The notes under the pieces: model-generated | Seen by the model: only the letters and a program-made list of their open reading frames with translations | What the model was told of the DNA's origin: nothing | Databases searched by the model: none | Translations under genes and position numbers: made by a program | Part shown: one piece after another, positions 59,011-64,000 of the stretch | Layout: the number at the start of each line of letters is the position of its first letter | How positions within the stretch are numbered: position 1 is the first letter of the stretch | Assembly (NCBI GenBank): GCA_963735955.1 | Contig: CAVTND010000003.1 | Coordinates: 186,001 to 250,000 of the forward strand | Direction: 5' to 3' | Origin: CAVTND01 sp963735955 | GTDB taxonomy: Bacteria; Pseudomonadota; Gammaproteobacteria; Burkholderiales; Burkholderiaceae_F | DNA: 64,000 nt

Positions 59011-59621
59011 TGCCGGCCGCCATCTATCTCGCATCCCGCAGTCCGCGCCGGCGCGAACTGCTCAAGCAGATCGGCATTCGGTTCGATCCATTGCTGTTGC
59101 GCCTGGCCACGCCGCGCGGCCCGGACATCGACGAGGCGCAGCACAAAGATGAGCCGGCCGCCGACTACGTCGAGCGCACGGCGCGCGAGAAAGCCGCGTT
59201 CGGACTCGAGGTGCTTTCGATGCGCTCGATGCTGTATCGGCCCGTGCTCGCCGCTGACACCATCGTCATCGTCGATGATGAGGTTCTCGCCAAGCCAGCG
59301 AACCCGACCCAGGCCGCCGACTTTATCCGAAGACTCGCTGGCCGTACCCATGAGGTGCGTACCGCCGTCGCATTGGCGATGCAGGGACCGGTACTGGTAG
59401 CAACTTCGACTTCCCGCGTGAATTTTCGCCTGATCGACGAGGCCGAGATCCTGCGCTACTGCGCCACCGGAGAGAGCAACGACAAGGCCGGCGGCTACGC
59501 GATCCAGGGACTCGCAGCGATTTTCATCGAGCGCATTGAAGGCAGCTATTCCGGCGTGATGGGTTTGCCACTGTTTGAAACGGCCAGGCTGCTGGCTCAG
59601 GCCGGCGTGCGCGTTCTGTGA
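59010..59621 (+). CDS. Maf family nucleotide pyrophosphatase
   Basis: 203 residues, frame intact. Removes non-canonical nucleotides by cleaving them to monophosphates. Motifs: IYLASRSPRRRELLKQIGIR, YVERTAREKAAFGL, VLAADTIVIVDDEVLAKP, GRTHEVRTAVALAM, and ESNDKAGGYAIQGLAAIFIE with GSYSGVMGLPLFET. The pattern favours the YhdE subgroup acting on dTTP/UTP. ATG overlaps the rlmH stop by one base. Confidence 0.93.
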   Translation: MPAAIYLASRSPRRRELLKQIGIRFDPLLLRLATPRGPDIDEAQHKDEPAADYVERTAREKAAFGLEVLSMRSMLYRPVLAADTIVIVDDEVLAKPANPTQAADFIRRLAGRTHEVRTAVALAMQGPVLVATSTSRVNFRLIDEAEILRYCATGESNDKAGGYAIQGLAAIFIERIEGSYSGVMGLPLFETARLLAQAGVRVL

Positions 59622-59774
59622 GTCCGCGACCGCGGCGGGCGCAGCGACTCCGTTAATATCGTTGCACTTTTGTTCGCGCCGGGTGCCCGGCCGTCCGAAT
59701 CCTGGCGCCCACTTCAGAACGGGCGAGTTGCACGTGCGGCACGCAGTGCCGCGACCACCGAGCCCGCATCTGCC

Positions 59775-61229
59775 ATGGAAGACATCCTCATCAACATCAC
59801 TCCCGAGGAGACCCGCGTCGCGGTGCTCCAGGACGGTGTGGTCCAGGAACTACATATCGAGCGGCGAGCAACGCGCGGACTGGCGGGCAACATCTGTCTC
59901 GGCAAGGTGGCGCGCGTGCTGCCCGGCATGCAGTCGGCGTTCGTCGATATCGGGCTAGAGCGCTCGGGCTTCCTGCACGTGGCGGACATCTGGGAGTATC
60001 GCCGGGAGCAGGAGCAGGCGCCGCCGATCGAAAGGCTGCTGCGCGAGGGCGACACGGTCCTGGTGCAGGTCGTCAAGGATCCGATCGGCACCAAGGGTGC
60101 GCGCCTTTCGACCCAGATCAGTCTTGCCGGGCGGATGCTCGTTTACCTGCCGCAGGATCCCCACATCGGGATCTCGCAGCGGATCGAGGACGAGGCTGAA
60201 CGCACCCAGTTAAAGGAGCGGCTGCAGAAACTGGTGCCGCCGGATGAAAAAGGCGGCTTCATCATCCGCACCAGCGCCGAGAATGCGACCGAGCAGGATT
60301 TCGCGAGCGATCTTGCCTACCTGCGCACGCTCTGGGGCCGGATCTGCGAGCGGCAACGCGACAGCGCCGCACCCTCGACGCTGTACCAGGAACTGTCACT
60401 CGCGCAGCGGGCACTGCGGGACATTGCCACCGAGCAAACCTCGGTAATCCTGATCGACTCGCGCGAGAACTTCGCCCGTCTGCAGCAGTTTGCGATCCAT
60501 TTCGTGCCGCGCACCGAGGGCAAGATTTCGCATTACACCGGCGAGCGGCCCCTGTTCGATCTGTACCAGATCGACGCCGAGATCGAGCGTGCCCTCGCGC
60601 GCCGCGTTGACCTGAAGTCCGGCGGCTACCTGATCATCGACCAGACCGAAGCGATGACGACGATCGATGTCAACACCGGCGGCTTCGTCGGCACCCGCAA
60701 TTTCGACGACACGATCTTCAAGACGAATCTCGAAGCGGCACAGTCGATCGCACGCCAGCTCCGCCTGCGCAATCTCGGCGGGATCATCGTCGTCGATTTC
60801 ATCGACATGGAAAACACCGAGCATCAGGACGCCGTGCTCGCCGAATTCCGCAAGGCCCTGGCGCGCGACCGGACGCGCCTGACCGTCAGCGGCTTCACAC
60901 AGCTCGGCCTCGTGGAGATGACGCGCAAGCGCACGCGCGAATCGCTCGCGCACGTGCTGTGCGAGCCCTGCCCCACCTGCCAGGGCCGCGGCGAGATCAA
61001 GACCGCGCGCACAGTCTGCTATGAAATCCTGCGCGAGATCCTGCGCGAGGCGCGTCAGTTCGGCGAGACGCGGGAGTTCCGCATCTTCGCGTCGCAGACC
61101 GTGATCGATCTGTTCCTGGAGGACGAGTCGCAGGCCATGGCAATGCTCTCGGATTTCATCGCCAAGCCGATCTCGATGCAGGTCGAGACGCTCTATCAGC
61201 AGGAACAGTTCGACATCGTCCTGATGTAG
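59775..61229 (+). CDS. rng: ribonuclease G
   Basis: 484 residues, frame intact. Endoribonuclease for 5' rRNA maturation and mRNA decay. MEDILINITPEETRVAVLQD, the S1-domain start GNICLGKVARVLPGMQSAFV, GTKGARLSTQISLAGR, the catalytic magnesium site TTIDVNTGGFVGTRNFDDTI and GGIIVVDFIDMENTEHQD, and the zinc-link CEPCPTCQGRGEI. No C-terminal scaffold, which separates it from RNase E. Last gene of the housekeeping cluster, 153 bp after maf; a TTAATATC sequence at 59653-59660 may be its own -10 region. Confidence 0.95.
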   Translation: MEDILINITPEETRVAVLQDGVVQELHIERRATRGLAGNICLGKVARVLPGMQSAFVDIGLERSGFLHVADIWEYRREQEQAPPIERLLREGDTVLVQVVKDPIGTKGARLSTQISLAGRMLVYLPQDPHIGISQRIEDEAERTQLKERLQKLVPPDEKGGFIIRTSAENATEQDFASDLAYLRTLWGRICERQRDSAAPSTLYQELSLAQRALRDIATEQTSVILIDSRENFARLQQFAIHFVPRTEGKISHYTGERPLFDLYQIDAEIERALARRVDLKSGGYLIIDQTEAMTTIDVNTGGFVGTRNFDDTIFKTNLEAAQSIARQLRLRNLGGIIVVDFIDMENTEHQDAVLAEFRKALARDRTRLTVSGFTQLGLVEMTRKRTRESLAHVLCEPCPTCQGRGEIKTARTVCYEILREILREARQFGETREFRIFASQTVIDLFLEDESQAMAMLSDFIAKPISMQVETLYQQEQFDIVLM

Positions 61230-61242
61230 AGCGCGCGGAATC

Positions 61243-61291
61243 TTGCATCAGGTCTGATAGTGCTCTAACATATTGGTGTCAAAACACCAAT
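61243..61291 (+). promoter_or_regulatory. promoter and operator of the CopG/PIN toxin-antitoxin pair
   Basis: -35 TTGCAT (61243-61248), 17-bp spacer, -10 TAACAT (61266-61271). Directly downstream is a perfect 8-bp inverted repeat ATTGGTGT (61272-61279) - CAAA - ACACCAAT (61284-61291), which covers the expected transcription start and ends 10 bp before the antitoxin ATG. This is a plausible autoregulation operator bound by the ribbon-helix-helix antitoxin. Confidence 0.65.
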
Positions 61292-61301
61292 GTGAGGCTG
61301 G

Positions 61302-61541
61302 ATGAGCCGTCTGACCATAACCCTGTCCGAGGCCCGCTACCGGGCGCTCAAGGAAGCATCCGCACAGCGCGACAAGACCATCGGGCAGTTGATCGACGAA
61401 AGCCTGGAGTACTACGGCATCAAGTCGCGGGAAGATGCCCTGGACCTCGTGCGGCGTGCTCGCGCGCGCAGCGCGCTCAGTGAAGCCCAGGCCGTCGCAT
61501 TGGCGCAGGAGCAGGTCAAGGCAGTGCGCCGCCGGCGGTGA
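61302..61541 (+). CDS. ribbon-helix-helix (CopG-like) antitoxin
   Basis: 79 residues. N-terminal strand SRLTITLSEARYRALKEASA and helices QRDKTIGQLIDESLEYYGI match the ribbon-helix-helix fold; the C-terminal half (RRARARSALSEAQAVALAQE, QVKAVRRRR) is charged and likely binds the toxin. Preceded by a clear promoter with a palindrome. The stop overlaps the GTG of the PIN gene, the usual arrangement of a type II toxin-antitoxin pair. Confidence 0.82.
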   Translation: MSRLTITLSEARYRALKEASAQRDKTIGQLIDESLEYYGIKSREDALDLVRRARARSALSEAQAVALAQEQVKAVRRRR

Positions 61542-61957
61542 AAAGTCCAGTCGTCATCGTCGACACCAACGTCGTTGTCGCTGGCCTGCTGACGGCCAAT
61601 GACACATCTCCCGTCGCCCGCATCCTTGACGGCATGCTCGGGGCAGTTTTCCCATTCGTGCTGTCGGAAGCGCTGCTTGCCGAGTACCGCACAGTGCTTG
61701 TCCGACCGGGCGTGCGCAAGTTGCATGGGCTGACGGTTGCACAGGTCGAGGCCATCCTTACCGACCTCGCCCATCACGCGATCGTGCTCACACCCGAAGC
61801 CGGAGGTCCGGCGCCCGACCCCGGCGACCAGTTGCTTTGGAACTTGTTGGCCACCCGGGTCGATCTGTTGCTGGTGACCGGCGACAAGCGATTGATCCGG
61901 GATGTCGGCATGAGAGGGCGGGTGATTTCGCCGGCTGCGTTCCTTTCGGGTCGCTAA
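61538..61957 (+). CDS. PIN domain toxin (putative endoribonuclease)
   Basis: 139 residues, GTG start overlapping the antitoxin stop. PIN fold acidic residues: Asp in VVIVDTNVVVAGLLTANDTS, Glu in FVLSEALLAEYRTVLVRP, and the C-terminal Asp set in GGPAPDPGDQLLWNLLATR and LLVTGDKRLIRDVGMRG. Resembles the PIN family of putative toxins paired with RHH antitoxins (COG1569-type). Expected to cut RNA with Mg2+ or Mn2+. Small orphan pair between rng and the PDZ sensor. Confidence 0.85.
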   Translation: MKSPVVIVDTNVVVAGLLTANDTSPVARILDGMLGAVFPFVLSEALLAEYRTVLVRPGVRKLHGLTVAQVEAILTDLAHHAIVLTPEAGGPAPDPGDQLLWNLLATRVDLLLVTGDKRLIRDVGMRGRVISPAAFLSGR

Positions 61958-62170
61958 CGGGTAAGCGCCATTGCGGCCCCACTACCCGCGCAATTGGCGC
62001 CTGCTGCCCGTCGTGGGATCGCAAGCCGAAGTCCCCCTTGCGGCGCCCGGCGCCAGCCCGTGTAATGCGGGCGCGTCCCCGTCTTCACTTCCCGGCCCAT
62101 GGGGAACTCACGACCCGGACTTTCAATAAGGCTGGATTGAACCACGACGATCTGATGTGAGTCCCGGTCA
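61958..62170. other. intergenic region between the PIN toxin and the PDZ sensor
   Basis: 213 bp. Contains an imperfect hairpin, CGCCATTGCG with CGCAATTGGCG (one-base bulge), just after the toxin stop, which could end the toxin transcript although no T-run follows, and a short GCCCG/CGGGC hairpin near 62055. No credible gene or promoter motif was identified. Confidence 0.4.
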
Positions 62171-64000
62171 ATGAGGAACTCCACCGCCCCCAGCCTGACC
62201 GCGCGAACACTAAACGCTGTCCTCGCCGCCGCGATCAGCTCCTTCCTGCTGGCCACCTACTGGCCGATAGTTCAGCTGCTCGACCTGTCGCGCGCGGACC
62301 TCGAGTACCAGGGCGTCTGGATCGGCGGCAATGCCAAACAGATCACCGCGGTGCCGCCGGGCGGAGCCGCTGCCCGTGCCGGGTTGCAAGTGGGCGACGT
62401 GCTCGAGTTCGACCCCGCCAGCAACGAGAGCCGGATCCTGGCGAGCTATCGCGAGATGCCCGCCGGCTTCAGCGCGACGTTGCCGGTCCGGCATGCCGAT
62501 GGTTCTCGAACCGTTATTCGCCTCGAGCCCGCTCGTGTGGCCTATGCGCCCACGCTCAACGATCGGCTGGCGTTAGTAGCGCGCTTGAGCGCACACACCA
62601 TCGCGGTGTTGCTCGGCATCGTGGTGGTATGGGCGCACCCCGGGCTGATGGCCTGGTCCTTCTTTCTCTCGAGTTTGTGCGCTTTCCCGCTGCGGCCCTG
62701 GATCAACTTCGCCTTTGCCTTCGAGCCCGGCTGGCTTGGTTTGGCGCCCGTCCTGATGGTGTGCTTTGGCATGGTGATCGCATTCGTACCATTTGCATTG
62801 TCGTTTCCACGCAATCGGGTGGCCGCCTGGCCGCGGTGGCTGCGTGCGCTCGGCGGGTTGGCTGTTCTGGCTTGGCTGTTCTATCTGGCGACGTCCGTTG
62901 ACCTAGTGCCTTTCCAGAGAGACCGGTTTCCGAACCGCCCATTGTTTGCCTGGACCGCAGTTGCGCTAGTCAGCCTGCCCTCCGCGATAGCTATCCTCTG
63001 GCACACCTATCGTAGGTCGAGCGGCGATGAACGGGCGCGGCTGAAGTGGGCTGTGTTGGGTGTGTCGGCAGCGCTTGGGACCCAAGCGCTTACCCCCGTG
63101 CTTCTTGTTCTGCCCGCGCAGTTCACAAGCAATGTGAGCGGCGAGATTTACACCGTATTGAACTGGGTGGTAGCACTGCTTTACGGGCTTCTGTGGCCGC
63201 TGGCGTTAGGTAACGCAATTCTGCGTCAGCGTGTCGTCGACGTGCAGTTCGCTGTCAGCCGCACGCTGGTCTATGGCGCGGTCTCGACCCTGGCGCTGGC
63301 CGTCATTGCCGCCGTGCACTGGCTGTTGGGCCGGTTGATCGAACATTCGGGTCTGACGCTGGGCCTCGAAGGCGCGGCGGCGATTGGTCTCGGATTTGTG
63401 CTGCACCGCCTGACGCATGGCATCAACGGACTGGTCGACCGGGTGCTGTTCAGAAAACATCACCAAGCCGAGCAGCGGCTGCGTCAGGTCACTTCGGCAC
63501 TGCCCTTCGCCAACACCGAGCGTAGTATCGCCGAAGCGCTGGTACTGGAACCGGTGCGCCACCTGCAACTCGCCTCGGCGGCGCTGTTCTATCGCGACTC
63601 GCCGGAAAGCCCGTTGCGCCGCGTGCTGGCTCATGGCTGGAGCGATGAGCACGCCACTCGGCTGGATGCCGACGCGATGCTGGTGCGCTACCTGCAGGCG
63701 GAGCACGGCCCGCTGAAGCTCGATGCGCACTGGTTACCCGCACAAGTCCCCGGCGGCGCGGCGCAGCCGGTGCTGGCGATCCCGGTGGTCAACCAGCATC
63801 AATTGTCCGCGGTCGTTCTCTACAGCGGCCACGTCAACAGCACCCTGCCCGACCCCGACGAGGTGAAACTGCTCGATGCACTGGCCCGGGCCGCGGCCGC
63901 CGCGCACCAGCAGGTGCGCATCGCGACGCTGACACGCAAGAACGAACAACTCGAAGCCGCGGCGGCGGAACTGCGTGCGCTGGTGCGGGACAACTTCGTC
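62171..64000 (+). CDS. membrane sensor protein with PDZ and GAF-like domains (3' partial)
   Basis: Open for 610 codons to the window end. Domain reading: one N-terminal helix (LAAAISSFLLATYWPIVQLL), an extracytoplasmic PDZ domain at about residues 30-130 (VPPGGAAARAGLQVGDVLEF), then about seven hydrophobic helices (about 145-400), ending in HRLTHGINGLVDRVLFRKHH, and a GAF-like cytoplasmic domain to about residue 580 (RVLAHGWSDEHATRLDADAM, VLAIPVVNQHQLSAVVLYSG) followed by a coiled stretch KNEQLEAAAAELRALVRDNF. An output domain (kinase, cyclase or regulator) probably follows beyond the window. Codon use in the middle (CTA, TTA, GTT, TTG) is less GC-rich than in its neighbours. Confidence 0.75.
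   Translation, partial: MRNSTAPSLTARTLNAVLAAAISSFLLATYWPIVQLLDLSRADLEYQGVWIGGNAKQITAVPPGGAAARAGLQVGDVLEFDPASNESRILASYREMPAGFSATLPVRHADGSRTVIRLEPARVAYAPTLNDRLALVARLSAHTIAVLLGIVVVWAHPGLMAWSFFLSSLCAFPLRPWINFAFAFEPGWLGLAPVLMVCFGMVIAFVPFALSFPRNRVAAWPRWLRALGGLAVLAWLFYLATSVDLVPFQRDRFPNRPLFAWTAVALVSLPSAIAILWHTYRRSSGDERARLKWAVLGVSAALGTQALTPVLLVLPAQFTSNVSGEIYTVLNWVVALLYGLLWPLALGNAILRQRVVDVQFAVSRTLVYGAVSTLALAVIAAVHWLLGRLIEHSGLTLGLEGAAAIGLGFVLHRLTHGINGLVDRVLFRKHHQAEQRLRQVTSALPFANTERSIAEALVLEPVRHLQLASAALFYRDSPESPLRRVLAHGWSDEHATRLDADAMLVRYLQAEHGPLKLDAHWLPAQVPGGAAQPVLAIPVVNQHQLSAVVLYSGHVNSTLPDPDEVKLLDALARAAAAAHQQVRIATLTRKNEQLEAAAAELRALVRDNFV

Noticed and set aside
1..64000. tRNA, rRNA, CRISPR, integrase or transposase genes
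   Set aside because: Looked for by eye on both strands; no cloverleaf, regularly spaced repeats or recombinase motifs recognised. A covariance-model search would be decisive.

Overview
This is a GC-rich chromosomal window from a betaproteobacterium, most likely Burkholderiales. The evidence is the yebC-purD-hemF-nadD-rsfS-rlmH-maf-rng housekeeping order, the pmbA/darP/mog arrangement, a complete narXL-narK1K2GHJI nitrate respiration locus, a TssQ-type lipoprotein, and a GC-rich intergenic repeat of a kind common in Burkholderiales. No rRNA, tRNA, CRISPR array, integrase or transposase was recognised.

Layout. 1-2.3 kb: end of a TRAP transporter permease facing a TRAP solute receptor. 2.4-6.2 kb: pmbA opposite darP-mog-esterase, then a DoxX protein. 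6.3-12 kb: two tandem membrane-bound multi-PAS diguanylate cyclases. 12-18.3 kb: gluQ, a GlcG/HbpS-like protein, an EamA transporter, pepN, fbp. 18.3-25 kb: a methyltransferase-like membrane protein, a rhodanese, a quinone reductase, a second EamA transporter, a lipoprotein hydrolase and a NatAB-like ABC exporter. 25-29.5 kb: a Ser/Thr kinase with a C-terminal PEGA domain, a pseudokinase of the same build, a TssQ-like lipoprotein, and an opposing AAA+ ATPase. 29.7-45.7 kb: narL and narX diverging, across an FNR-type promoter, from narK1-narK2-narG-narH-narJ-narI-PPIase-nnrS-sirB-like-hemerythrin. 45.7-50.3 kb: DUF6152, DUF6644, DUF3604 and a HerA-like ATPase. 50.4-61.2 kb: the housekeeping cluster, interrupted by a TPR lipoprotein and an S9 peptidase. 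61.3-62 kb: a CopG/PIN toxin-antitoxin pair. 62.2 kb to the end: a PDZ-containing membrane sensor that runs off the window.

How the genes work together. The nar block is a full anaerobic nitrate respiration unit: sensing (NarXL), nitrate/nitrite transport (NarK1K2), reduction (NarGHI with the NarJ and PPIase chaperones), then likely nitric-oxide handling (NnrS, hemerythrin).

Sequence quality matters for reading this annotation. Many genes, including essential-type housekeeping genes, are broken by frameshifts, concentrated at about 1-17.5 kb, 27.3-32.1 kb and 36.8-43 kb, while the stretches between are clean. In more than two dozen cases that I reconciled by eye with the conserved family pattern, one extra base is present. 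This points to uncorrected insertion errors rather than gene decay. Coordinates for such genes span the whole intended reading frame. The most unusual biology I see is a GC-rich palindromic repeat inserted in frame inside hemF, and the kinase/pseudokinase/TssQ-like lipoprotein module.
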